Shown one piece after another: positions 1-7,743 of a stretch of DNA of 13,289 bases (position 1 is its first letter; every line of letters begins with the position of its first letter). The position numbers and the translations under genes are program-made. The stretch comes from an uncultured Burkholderiales bacterium (GTDB lineage Bacteria; Pseudomonadota; Gammaproteobacteria; Burkholderiales; Thiobacillaceae): positions 1 to 13,289 of the forward strand of contig CALAMX010000004.1 in the NCBI GenBank assembly GCA_937925755.1, given 5' to 3'. Under the pieces are notes generated by a model that had not been told where the DNA came from, ran no database searches, and was given only the letters and a program-made list of their open reading frames with translations.

Positions 1-303
1 GTTGTCCAGCCGCCAGTGAACGCCAGGATGGTCGATGTCCTTTGGCCGCCTCAAGCGACCGGGCGCTTCGCGTATTGGCGGTGGCTCAAGGACACTTCGA
101 CGAGCCTCAGCAAGGGTCCCGCTGCGCACCCGATGTTCAGGCGACCGCGCGGTATCGTGGGACGGCGGGAGGGTGGCTACGCAGTGCCGATCGACGCCGG
201 TGTTGGCAGACATGACAAGGATGGGCCGGCTCGGCGCCACCGCAGCCCCACAACGGCGCGCCCTTCCTTCGCCTCCCTCCCAGCGACCGAACGGGCCCTC
301 AGC
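1..303. other. No supportable gene; region downstream of the regulator
   Basis: I see no recognisable protein here on either strand. Several frames stay open because the DNA is GC-rich, including a minus-strand frame in phase with the regulator that runs to the window edge, but its translation is rich in R, P, G and A and resembles no family I know. There is a short perfect 5-bp stem (AAGCG/CGCTT, 53-68) and an imperfect inverted repeat (about 36-50 against 82-96), neither followed by a T run, so neither is a convincing terminator for the regulator. Confidence 0.5.
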
Positions 304-990
304 CTAGGCGCTGAGCAGGCCGGCCGCACGCTCCAGGGCGCTGCGCCGGATCACGGTGATCGACCGACGATCAACGCGGATTACCCCGCCTTCCTCGAGT
401 GCGGCGATCGCCCGAGAAAAGCTTTCCGGGCTCATGCCCAGCCGGCGCGCGACCACGCATTTCGGCTCACTGATCTGGATCCTCTCACCGCCCTGCGCCT
501 CTGCCTCGCGCAGCAACCACTGGGCGAGCCGCTCGGGCGCGTGCCGCAGCTTCAGGTCCTTGATCTGCTCGATCAGCAGCCGCCAGTGTCCCGCCAGCAG
601 ATCGACAACTGCACGCGTCAGGGCCGGCTCGTCGTCGAGCGCGCGACGAAACAGCTCGGCGCGGATCAGCAGGATGCGGGACTCCGCGAGCACCACGCCC
701 GAGACGAGATACGGCAGCGACAGGATCACGGCCGGCACCACCAGCAGTGACCCGCTGCCGAAGATCTCGATCACCGCCTCCTGTGTCGTCCCGCCGGACC
801 CCACCAGCCCCACCCGGCCGGACAGCACGAGGTGCACGAACTCGGGCTCCGCGCCTTCCTCGAACAGTACCGCGCGTGGCGGCAGGATCTGAACCAAACT
901 GCCGTTCACAAGGCGCATCATCACCGACTGGCCGACTCGGCGGGCGAGTTCGGTCTCGCGAACCAGTGCCAACGTGTGGCCTTGCGGCAT
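304..990 (-). CDS. Crp/Fnr-family transcriptional regulator, Dnr/NnrR/NarR-like
   Basis: This 228-residue protein has the usual size and order of the Crp/Fnr family. A cyclic-nucleotide-binding-type beta barrel covers about residues 26-120 (with LFEEGAEPEFVHLVLSGRVG), a long dimerisation helix about 125-162 (ending HAPERLAQWLL), and a winged helix-turn-helix about 175-213. The recognition helix SPESFSRA keeps the E-x-x-S-R pattern that reads TTGAT half-sites in FNR. The only cysteine is C178, inside the DNA-binding domain, so there is no FNR-type N-terminal [4Fe-4S] motif. This points to the Dnr/NnrR/NarR side of the family, which respond to NO or nitrate/nitrite. The start at 990 is supported by an upstream GAGAAGGGG. 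M24 or M25 are less likely alternatives. It is divergent from the nar operon and a TTGAT-N4-GTCAA box lies only 25 bp upstream, so it probably controls nar and itself. The sensed signal is not visible in the sequence. Confidence 0.9.
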   Translation of the reverse strand: MPQGHTLALVRETELARRVGQSVMMRLVNGSLVQILPPRAVLFEEGAEPEFVHLVLSGRVGLVGSGGTTQEAVIEIFGSGSLLVVPAVILSLPYLVSGVVLAESRILLIRAELFRRALDDEPALTRAVVDLLAGHWRLLIEQIKDLKLRHAPERLAQWLLREAEAQGGERIQISEPKCVVARRLGMSPESFSRAIAALEEGGVIRVDRRSITVIRRSALERAAGLLSA

Positions 991-1010
991 CGCCCCTTCT
1001 CAGCAAAACA

Positions 1011-1042
1011 GAACTTGATGTCCGTCAATTAGAAACTTGATG
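1011..1042 (+). repeat. Direct repeat of AACTTGATG in the control region
   Basis: AACTTGATG occurs at 1012-1020 and again at 1034-1042, 22 bp apart, which is about two helical turns. The first copy contains the left half of the strong FNR/Dnr box. The second has a TTGAT half-site (1037-1041) without a matching right half. It may be an auxiliary half-site or chance. Confidence 0.5.
1015..1028. promoter_or_regulatory. FNR/Dnr-type operator TTGAT-N4-GTCAA
   Basis: The half-sites TTGAT (1015-1019) and GTCAA (1024-1028) are separated by four bases and match the TTGAT-N4-ATCAA consensus at 9 of 10 positions. The box lies in the divergent region between the regulator and narK1. Its centre (about 1021.5) is roughly 152 bp upstream of the narK1 start and about 31 bp upstream of the regulator start. 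It is therefore too close to act as a class II activating site for the regulator, and repression or autoregulation is more likely on that side. On the nar side it would place a transcript start near 1063 if it acts at -41.5. Confidence 0.75.
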
Positions 1043-1086
1043 GTTGCGGCGCAGCGAGAAAGAAACCGCGCGCCCCGCGCCTGGCA

Positions 1087-1100
1087 TTGACCTAGCGCAA
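1087..1100. promoter_or_regulatory. Possible second, weaker Crp/Fnr-type box
   Basis: TTGAC (1087-1091), CTAG, CGCAA (1096-1100) matches TTGAT-N4-ATCAA at 7 of 10 positions. Its centre, about 1093.5, would predict a transcript start near 1135 if it acts at -41.5, giving a leader of about 39 nt before narK1. I see no good -10 hexamer at the expected place, so this is tentative. It lies 72 bp from the stronger box. Confidence 0.4.
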
Positions 1101-1173
1101 GGGATGCCCGGCACGCCAACGCCAGCCTGCACGTACCCACGGCCCCGATGCCGGCGGGAGCGGAGCTGGAGCG

Positions 1174-2541
1174 ATGATCCAAACGACCAGTCAGGTGCAA
1201 CTGCGCGACGCCCACACGGCGATGTGGATGAGCACGATCGCCTTCACAGTCTGTTTCGCTGTCTGGACGATCTTCTCGATCATCGGCGTGCAGATCAAAC
1301 GTGATTTGAACCTGAACGATACGCAGTTCGGCTTGCTGATCGGCACCCCGATCCTCACCGGCAGCTTGATCCGCCTTATCCTCGGCATCTGGACCGACCA
1401 GTATGGTGGACGCATCGTCTATGTCGGCGTGATGGTCTCCGCCGCAATCGCCACCTTCCTGCTCACCTTCGCATACGACTACCCGACCTTCCTGATCGCC
1501 GCCCTTGGAGTCGGCATCGCCGGTGGCTCGTTCGCGGTCGGCATCGCCTATGTCTCGAAGTGGTTCCCCAAGGAAAAGCAGGGCACTGCGCTCGGCATCT
1601 TCGGTGCCGGCAACGTCGGTGCGGCAGTGACCAAGTTCCTCGCCCCCGTGGTGATGGTGGCATACGGCTGGAAGGCGGTGGCGCAGCTCTGGGCGCTCGG
1701 CCTGCTGATCATGGCGGTGGTATTCTGGTTCACCACCAAGGACGACCCGCAGCTCGCGGCGCGCAAGGCGGCCGGGATTAAGCCCGAGCCGATCTCGGCG
1801 ATGCTCGAGCCCCTGAAGAAGCAGCAGGTGTGGCGATTCAGCCTCTACTACTTCTTCGTGTTCGGCGGGTTCGTGGCGTTGGCGCTCTGGCTACCGCGCT
1901 ATTATGTCGGCGTCTACGGGCTCGACATCGTCACCGCTGGTCTGCTCGGCGCCGCCTACTCGGTGCCCGGGTCGATCTTCCGCATCCTCGGCGGCACTTT
2001 GTCCGACAAGTACGGCGCGCGCACGGTGATGTACTGGACCTTCATCGGCTCGGTGATCTGCACCTTCTTCCTTAGTTATCCGGCGACCACGTATCGTGTG
2101 TATGGTATTGAAGGACCAATCGAATTTACACTTGCGATCGGCTTTGTTCCATTCACCCTCCTCATCTTTGTCTTGGGCTTCTTCATGAGTCTTGGAAAAG
2201 CCGCCGTATATAAGCACGTCCCTGTCTACTATCCTAAACATGTTGGCAGTGTCGGTGGAATCGTCGGGCTTATCGGTGGACTGGGCGGATTTTTTCTCCC
2301 CATTGCCTTCGGCGCCATGAACGATCTGATTGGTGTCTGGACCTCCTGCTTCATGCTGCTGTTTGTCATCGCGTCGATGTCCCTCATCTGGATGCACAGC
2401 GCGATCCGGCACATGGAGCGGAAAGAGTTTCCGGCCCTCGCTGGACCGAAGGATTTCCCTGAACTTGAGCACCCTCGCGCAGAGCTTGAGCAGCTCCGCA
2501 AGCAGTCGCCTCAACAACAGACCGCGTTTGGACGGGCCTGA
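1174..2541 (+). CDS. narK1: NarK1-type nitrate transporter (MFS)
   Basis: This 455-residue polytopic inner-membrane protein belongs to the nitrate/nitrite porter branch of the major facilitator superfamily. Both nitrate signature regions are present: GIAGGSFAVGIAYVSKWFP with the following GTALGIFGAGNVGAA (about 114-151), and GKAAVYKHVPVYYP through VGLIGGLGGF (about 341-373). The two substrate-binding arginines of NarK align with R67 (GSLIRL) and R270 (GSIFRIL). The start with little leader before helix 1, and the helix 1 region FTVCFAVWTIFSIIGVQI, resemble the NarK1 type, thought to be a proton-nitrate symporter. GGAG at 1162-1165 sits 8 bp before the ATG. M17 at 1222 is a possible but less supported start. 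The charged C-terminal tail (about 411-455) is probably cytoplasmic. It is the first gene of the operon, 3 bp ahead of narK2. A compositionally distinct patch covers the second signature. Confidence 0.93.
   Translation: MIQTTSQVQLRDAHTAMWMSTIAFTVCFAVWTIFSIIGVQIKRDLNLNDTQFGLLIGTPILTGSLIRLILGIWTDQYGGRIVYVGVMVSAAIATFLLTFAYDYPTFLIAALGVGIAGGSFAVGIAYVSKWFPKEKQGTALGIFGAGNVGAAVTKFLAPVVMVAYGWKAVAQLWALGLLIMAVVFWFTTKDDPQLAARKAAGIKPEPISAMLEPLKKQQVWRFSLYYFFVFGGFVALALWLPRYYVGVYGLDIVTAGLLGAAYSVPGSIFRILGGTLSDKYGARTVMYWTFIGSVICTFFLSYPATTYRVYGIEGPIEFTLAIGFVPFTLLIFVLGFFMSLGKAAVYKHVPVYYPKHVGSVGGIVGLIGGLGGFFLPIAFGAMNDLIGVWTSCFMLLFVIASMSLIWMHSAIRHMERKEFPALAGPKDFPELEHPRAELEQLRKQSPQQQTAFGRA
2071..2335 (+). other. 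Compositionally distinct (AT-richer) patch inside narK1
   Basis: By hand count 2101-2340 is 118/240 G+C (about 49%), against 156/240 (65%) at 1501-1740 of the same gene. Codons switch to A- and T-ending forms (GGA, CTT, TTT, CCA, AAA, TAT) and then return to GC-ending forms. The reading frame and the NarK signature remain intact. Boundaries are approximate. Recombination with a less GC-rich narK, or a chimeric assembly, would both explain it. Confidence 0.6.
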
Positions 2542-2544
2542 ACG

Positions 2545-3933
2545 ATGGCAAAGCAACCCAATAAGGCCGCGATGGCACAACCGACCGACGCGGGTCCAAC
2601 AGCGACTCTGAGCGGCACCTGGCTCATCCGCTGGGAACCGGAGAACGAGGCGTTCTGGAAACAGATCGGCAAGCGCCTGGCATGGCGCACGCTGATGATC
2701 ACCACCGCATGCCTAATTATGGCGTTCATTACCTGGTTCGTGGTCTCAGCACTTGTGGTGCGTCTGCCCGCAGTCGGTTTCCAACTCACCACCGGGCAGC
2801 TCTTCTGGCTTGCGGCAATGCCGGGACTCGCCGGCGGCTCGCTTCGCCTCGTGCACATGTTCCTCACCCCGATCTGGGGCACGCGCGCGGTAGTCGGCTG
2901 GTCCACTCTAAGCCTTCTGGTGCCGCTGATCGGCTGGTTCTTCGCGGTACAGAATCCCGCGACACCGTTCTGGATGTTGATGCTGCTTGCGTTCCTGGCG
3001 GGCCTCGGCGGGGGCAACTTCTCCTCGTTCATGCCCTCCACCTCGCTCTTCTTCCCAAAACGGCTTCAGGGCACAGCGTTGGCAATCCAGGCCGGCGTGG
3101 GCAACTTTGGCGTTTCCGTCGTGCAGTTCATTACCCCCTGGATCATCGGCTTCAGCCTGCTCGGCACGCTGGGGGGCGAGCCGCTGACCTTCACGCGGCC
3201 GGATGGAACGACAAGCCCGATCTGGCTGCAGAACGCGACTGCGATCTACGTGCCTTTGGTCGCGGTGTTCGGCATTCTCGCCCTAATCATGCTCAGGAGC
3301 GTGCCGGTGCGCGCCAACTTTCGCGAGCAGTTCGACATTTTCCGCTCGCCGCACACCTGGAGCATGACGAGCCTCTACATCATGACCTTCGGCGGGTTCA
3401 GCGGACTGTCGGCCACCTTTCCGCTGCTGATTCGCACCATCTTCGGCGGATTGCCTGGTGCGCCCGATCCGCTCGCCTGGGCGTTCTACGGCCCGCTCGT
3501 TGGCTCCGTGTTCCGTGTACTGGCCGGGCCAGTTTCCGACAAGTACGGCGGCGCGATCGTGACTCACATTGCCGGCATCGGCATGACCGCCTGCGCCATC
3601 GCAGTGACGTTCTTCACTAGTCGCGATATAGCCAACTTTCCTCTATTCGTCGCGCTGATGTTGGGGCTTTTTTTCTTCGCCGGCGTCGGCAACGCCTCAA
3701 CCTTCAAGCAGATGCCGATGCTGTTTCCGCCGCGCCAAGCCGGCGGCGTAATCGGCTTCACCGCAGCTGTCGCCGCATACGGCCCACTGCTGTTCGGCAT
3801 GCTGTTCGGCTGGAGCTTTGCCGCGACCAAAAGCCCTAACGCGGTGTTCTACGGTCTGGCCATTTTTTTCGCGCTCAACGTGGCGCTGAACTGGTGGCTG
3901 TACGCACGGCGCGGCGCCCGCAACCCCTGCTAA
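2545..3933 (+). CDS. narK2: NarK2-type nitrate/nitrite antiporter (MFS)
   Basis: This second nitrate/nitrite porter has 462 residues. It differs from its neighbour by a long polar N-terminus ending in WEPENEAFWKQIGKRLAWRTL (about 30-50), typical of NarK2, which is thought to exchange nitrate for nitrite. The nitrate signatures are GLGGGNFSSFMPSTSLFFPKR with GTALAIQAGVGNFGVS (about 153-191) and GVGNASTFKQMPMLFPPRQAGGVIGF (about 380-405). The conserved arginines are R101 (GGSLRL) and R324 (GSVFRVL). It starts 3 bp after narK1. A better-spaced AAGG precedes M10 (2572), so the true start could be there. The tandem pair, fused into one protein in some denitrifiers, lets the cell start nitrate uptake with the proton gradient and then continue by nitrite exchange. 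narG follows after 25 bp. Confidence 0.93.
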   Translation: MAKQPNKAAMAQPTDAGPTATLSGTWLIRWEPENEAFWKQIGKRLAWRTLMITTACLIMAFITWFVVSALVVRLPAVGFQLTTGQLFWLAAMPGLAGGSLRLVHMFLTPIWGTRAVVGWSTLSLLVPLIGWFFAVQNPATPFWMLMLLAFLAGLGGGNFSSFMPSTSLFFPKRLQGTALAIQAGVGNFGVSVVQFITPWIIGFSLLGTLGGEPLTFTRPDGTTSPIWLQNATAIYVPLVAVFGILALIMLRSVPVRANFREQFDIFRSPHTWSMTSLYIMTFGGFSGLSATFPLLIRTIFGGLPGAPDPLAWAFYGPLVGSVFRVLAGPVSDKYGGAIVTHIAGIGMTACAIAVTFFTSRDIANFPLFVALMLGLFFFAGVGNASTFKQMPMLFPPRQAGGVIGFTAAVAAYGPLLFGMLFGWSFAATKSPNAVFYGLAIFFALNVALNWWLYARRGARNPC

Positions 3934-3958
3934 ACTGGATGATCACGGAGCGAAATCG

Positions 3959-6900
3959 ATGAGCCACTTCTTCGACCGCCTCACCTTCTTTAAAAAGTAC
4001 GCTGGCAAGTTTTCCGATGGCCATGGTGAGGTGACAACGGAAAGCCGCGCCTGGGAAGATGCCTACCGTTCGCGCTGGGCGACTGAGAAGATTGTCCGCT
4101 CGACGCACGGGGCCAACTGCACTGGCTCATGCTCGTGGAAGATTTACGTGAAGGGCGGTATCGTCACCTGGGAGACCCAGCACACCGATTATCCGCGCAC
4201 GCGACCAGACCTGCCAAACCATGAGCCGCGCGGCTGTTCGCGGGGCGCCTCATATTCGTGGTACCTCTACAGCGCTAACCGGCTGAAATATCCGATGGCG
4301 CGCAAGCGCTTGGTGCAGCTCTGGCGCGCGGCGAAAGCGAAGCATGCTGATCCCGTGCTCGCCTGGAAGTCCATTCAGGACGATCCAACACAGCGGCGTG
4401 AATATCAGTCGGCACGCGGTCTCGGCGGCTTCGTTCGCGTCTCCTGGGAGGAGGTAGAGGAAATCATCGCCGCCGCCAACGTATACACCGTCAAGACGTG
4501 GGGGCCCGATCGCGTGGTTGGCTTTTCGCCGATACCGGCGATGAGCATGGTTAGCTACGCGGCAGGAACGCGTTATCTCTCGCTGATCGGCGGCGTATGC
4601 ATGTCGTTTTACGACTGGTATTGCGATCTTCCCCCCTCAAGCCCGCAAACTTGGGGAGAGCAAACCGACGTGCCGGAGAGTGCCGACTGGTACAACTCCG
4701 GTTTCATTATGATGTGGGGTTCGAACGTGCCCCAGACGCGAACTCCCGATGCGCACTTCATGGCGGAGGCGCGCTATCGCGGCACCAAGGTTGTCACCGT
4801 TACACCCGATTATTCCGAGGCATCGAAGTTCGCTGATCTTTGGCTGCATCCGAAGCAGGGCACGGACGCTGCGCTTGCGCTTGCGATGGGTCACGTGATC
4901 CTGACGGAGTGGCATGCGAAGGGCCGCGGCGCATATTTCATCGACTATTGCCGCCGGTACACGGACATGCCGATGCTGGTGTTGCTGGCCGAACGTGATG
5001 GTCAGCTTGTCCCCGATCGGCAATTGCGCGCCTCCGACCTCCCTGAGAATGGCGGAGAGACCAATAACCCGGAATGGAAGACTGTTGCCATCAACGACGC
5101 GACCGGCGCGCCATACATCCCGACCGGTTCGATCGGCTTTCGGTGGGGCGAAAAGGGCAAGTGGAACCTCGAGGGGCGGGATGCACGTACCCTCGAGGCC
5201 GTGACGCCCCGACTCTCTCTAATCGATGGCGGGGTCACGGCTGAGGTGGTTTTCCCCTACTTCGGCGACCGTGCGCAGCCCTTCTTCAACCCCACCGCGC
5301 TAGGCGACACAGTGAGGCGCACCGTTCCAGTGACTACGGTGCGACTGGCCGACGGACGCGAGGCCAAGGTCGCGACGGTCTACGACCTCCTGCTCGCCAA
5401 TTACGGGGTTGAGCGCGGCTACGGCGACGGGGCAGCGGGCTACGACGCGATTGCGCCCTACACCCCAGCCTGGGCAGAGGCTGTCTGCGGCGTGCCAGCG
5501 CACCAGATTGTCTTCGTCGCGCGTGAATTCGCAAACAATGCCGAGACGACCAGAGGCAAGTCCATGGTGATCCTCGGCGCCGCACTGAACCACTGGTACC
5601 ATTCGGACATGACCTACCGCGCCATCATCAACCTCTTGGTGATGTGCGGCTGTATCGGCCAGTCGGGCGGGGGCTGGGCGCATTATGTCGGGCAGGAGAA
5701 GTTGCGGCCACAGTCGGGCTGGATACCGCTTGCTTTCGCGACCGACTGGGCGCGCCCGCCGCGGCAGCAAAACTCCACCTCGTTTTGGTATGCGCATACC
5801 GACCAGTGGCGCTACGAAACTTTAACAGTGGATGAGATCCTCTCGCCCACCGCGCCTATGAAACTGAGCGGCGCTTTGATCGACTTCAATGTGCGGGCGG
5901 AACGGATGGGCTGGCTACCTTCAGCGCCGCAGCTCGCCCTCAACCCGTTGACGCTCGCTGCCTCTGCTGCTGCCGAGGGCAAGGACATCCCCAGCTACCT
6001 GATCGAGCGGCTAAAGGACGGCCGGATCACGATGGCGTGCGAAGATCCTGACCATCCGCAAAATTGGCCGCGAAATCTGTTTGTCTGGCGATCCAACCTG
6101 CTTGGGTCCTCAGCCAAAGGCCACGAGTACTTCCTTAAACACCTGCTCGGCACGCAGCATGGTGTACAGGCAAGAGATCTCGGCGAAGAGGGGCGCACGA
6201 AGCCGCAAGAGGTGACGTGGCACCAGGAGGCGCCGCGCGGCAAGCTCGACCTGCTTGTAACACTCGACTTCCGGATGAGCACGACCTGTATGTACTCCGA
6301 CATCGTGCTGCCGACAGCAACCTGGTACGAGAAGTGTGACCTCAGCACCTCAGATATGCACCCGTTTATCCACCCATTTACGGCAGCAGTTGACCCGGCT
6401 TGGGAAAGCCGTAGCGACTGGGAGATCTTCAAGGGGATCTGCAAGCGCTTCTCCGAGCTCGCCAAAGGTCACCTCGGCGTCGAAATCGATGTGGTGCTGA
6501 CGCCCCTGATGCACGATAGCCCGGCTGAACTGGGCCAGACGCATGCCGTGAAGGAGTGGCGCAAGGGCGAGGTCGAGCCAATCCCAGGCAAGACCATGCC
6601 GGGCATCGCGGTGATCGTGCGAGATTATCCGAACACGTACGCGCGCTACACTGCCCTTGGCCCGCTGATGGAGAAAGTCGGGAACAACGGGAAGGGTTTG
6701 ACGTGGAAGAGCGACCAAGAGGTTGCCTTCCTGCGCCAACTTAACGGCACAACTCACGTTCCTGGCGTCGAACAGCCGCTTGCGCGGATCGAGACTGACA
6801 TCGACGCCTGCGAGGTCATCTTACATCTCGCTCCAGAAACCAACGGGCACGTGGCGGTGAAGGCATGGGAAGCGCTTGGCAAGGCGACCGGACACGATCA

Positions 6901-7705
6901 TACCGAGCTCGCCAAGCCGAAAGAGCATGAAGCGATCCGGTTTCGCGACATCGCCGCGCAACCGCGCAAGATCATCTCTTCACCGATCTGGTCCGGACTC
7001 GAAAGCGACGAGGTTTGCTACACCGCGGGCTATACCAACGTGCATCATCTGATCCCGTGGCGCACGTTGTCCGGGCGCCAGCAGCTTTATCAAGACCATC
7101 CCTGGATGCTGGCCTTCGGCGAGGCGCTGTGTGTCTATCGGCCACCGGTCGATCTCAAGGCTCATCAGACGATGGTCGGACGTTTGCCGAACGGCAACAA
7201 GGAGATCGTGCTTAACTTCATTACTCCGCACCAGAAATGGGGCATTCACTCAGTCTTCACCGACAACTTGATCATGCTGACGCTCTCTCGCGGCGGCCCG
7301 ATCGTTTGGATTTCCGAGGTGGATGCCAAGGAGGCGGGGATCGAGGACAACGACTGGGTGGAGGCATTCAACCTCAACGGCGCGCTCTGCGCCCGCGCCG
7401 TTGTGTCGCAGCGCGTGCCGAAAGGAATGATCATGATGTATCACGCTCAGGAGAAAATCGTGAATGTCCCAGGCAGCGAGATCACGCGGGCTCGCGGCGG
7501 TATTCACAACTCGGTCGCCAGGGTCGTCGTCAAGCCAACTCATATGATCGGCGGCTACGCTCAGCAATCGTACGGCTTCAACTACTACGGAACGATAGGG
7601 ACTAACCGCGACGAGTTTGTCATCGTACGAAAGATGGCGAATGTCGCGTGGCTCGATGGGCCGCGGGTGACACATCAGGCGGCCGACCTCAAAGCGGCTG
7701 AGTAA
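3959..7705 (+). CDS. narG: Respiratory nitrate reductase alpha subunit, NarG
   Basis: The 1248-residue catalytic subunit of membrane-bound nitrate reductase reduces nitrate to nitrite at a Mo-bisMGD centre on the cytoplasmic side. Length agrees with Escherichia coli NarG (about 1247). The N-terminal FS0 [4Fe-4S] ligands are H50, C54, C58 and C93, in STHGANCTGSCSWKIYVK and PNHEPRGCSRGASYSWYLYS. D223 in YDWYCDLPPSSPQTWGEQTD corresponds to the aspartate that ligates molybdenum. Other strong motifs are ESADWYNSGFIMMWGSNVP and the C-terminal QQSYGFNYYGTIGTNRDEFV. The N-terminus MSHFFDRLTFFKKYAGKFSDGHG is the usual non-cleaved, Tat-like remnant, so the protein stays cytoplasmic. GGAG at 3947-3950 lies 8 bp before the ATG. 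Codon use is somewhat less GC-biased than in the parvulin and nnrS genes. I see no frameshift and no missing ligand. Confidence 0.98.
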   Translation: MSHFFDRLTFFKKYAGKFSDGHGEVTTESRAWEDAYRSRWATEKIVRSTHGANCTGSCSWKIYVKGGIVTWETQHTDYPRTRPDLPNHEPRGCSRGASYSWYLYSANRLKYPMARKRLVQLWRAAKAKHADPVLAWKSIQDDPTQRREYQSARGLGGFVRVSWEEVEEIIAAANVYTVKTWGPDRVVGFSPIPAMSMVSYAAGTRYLSLIGGVCMSFYDWYCDLPPSSPQTWGEQTDVPESADWYNSGFIMMWGSNVPQTRTPDAHFMAEARYRGTKVVTVTPDYSEASKFADLWLHPKQGTDAALALAMGHVILTEWHAKGRGAYFIDYCRRYTDMPMLVLLAERDGQLVPDRQLRASDLPENGGETNNPEWKTVAINDATGAPYIPTGSIGFRWGEKGKWNLEGRDARTLEAVTPRLSLIDGGVTAEVVFPYFGDRAQPFFNPTALGDTVRRTVPVTTVRLADGREAKVATVYDLLLANYGVERGYGDGAAGYDAIAPYTPAWAEAVCGVPAHQIVFVAREFANNAETTRGKSMVILGAALNHWYHSDMTYRAIINLLVMCGCIGQSGGGWAHYVGQEKLRPQSGWIPLAFATDWARPPRQQNSTSFWYAHTDQWRYETLTVDEILSPTAPMKLSGALIDFNVRAERMGWLPSAPQLALNPLTLAASAAAEGKDIPSYLIERLKDGRITMACEDPDHPQNWPRNLFVWRSNLLGSSAKGHEYFLKHLLGTQHGVQARDLGEEGRTKPQEVTWHQEAPRGKLDLLVTLDFRMSTTCMYSDIVLPTATWYEKCDLSTSDMHPFIHPFTAAVDPAWESRSDWEIFKGICKRFSELAKGHLGVEIDVVLTPLMHDSPAELGQTHAVKEWRKGEVEPIPGKTMPGIAVIVRDYPNTYARYTALGPLMEKVGNNGKGLTWKSDQEVAFLRQLNGTTHVPGVEQPLARIETDIDACEVILHLAPETNGHVAVKAWEALGKATGHDHTELAKPKEHEAIRFRDIAAQPRKIISSPIWSGLESDEVCYTAGYTNVHHLIPWRTLSGRQQLYQDHPWMLAFGEALCVYRPPVDLKAHQTMVGRLPNGNKEIVLNFITPHQKWGIHSVFTDNLIMLTLSRGGPIVWISEVDAKEAGIEDNDWVEAFNLNGALCARAVVSQRVPKGMIMMYHAQEKIVNVPGSEITRARGGIHNSVARVVVKPTHMIGGYAQQSYGFNYYGTIGTNRDEFVIVRKMANVAWLDGPRVTHQAADLKAAE

Positions 7706-7716
7706 AAGCTGAGTAA
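7697..7716 (+). repeat. Short tandem duplication over the narG stop codon
   Basis: GCTGAGTAA occurs at 7697-7705 (the end of narG including its TAA) and again at 7708-7716, an 11-bp period. The second copy is non-coding. The likely cause is a small slippage duplication, which lengthened the narG-narH spacer to 38 bp. Confidence 0.7.
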
Positions 7717-7743
7717 GAATGCGAGCGGGAAGGAGATGAGAGG

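Noticed and set aside
36..96. Imperfect inverted repeat and short stem as a terminator or insertion-sequence end
   Set aside because: There are mismatches, no T run, no transposase and no target duplication.
1..306. Stop-readthrough extension of the regulator: its frame stays open beyond the TAG at 304-306 to the window edge
   Set aside because: The regulator already has normal family length and C-terminus, and the extension is low-complexity. An open frame of about 100 codons is not rare in this composition.
16..750. Plus-strand open frame of 244 codons running into the regulator
   Set aside because: More than half is antisense to a clear Crp/Fnr gene, and its first part has no recognisable motif.
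1134..1140. TACCCAC as a NarL-type heptamer upstream of narK1
   Set aside because: It is a single imperfect copy with no paired site, and no NarXL genes are in view.
3959..4027. Possible Tat signal at the NarG N-terminus
   Set aside because: It lacks a twin arginine and a cleavable hydrophobic stretch. The same remnant occurs in cytoplasmic-facing NarG.
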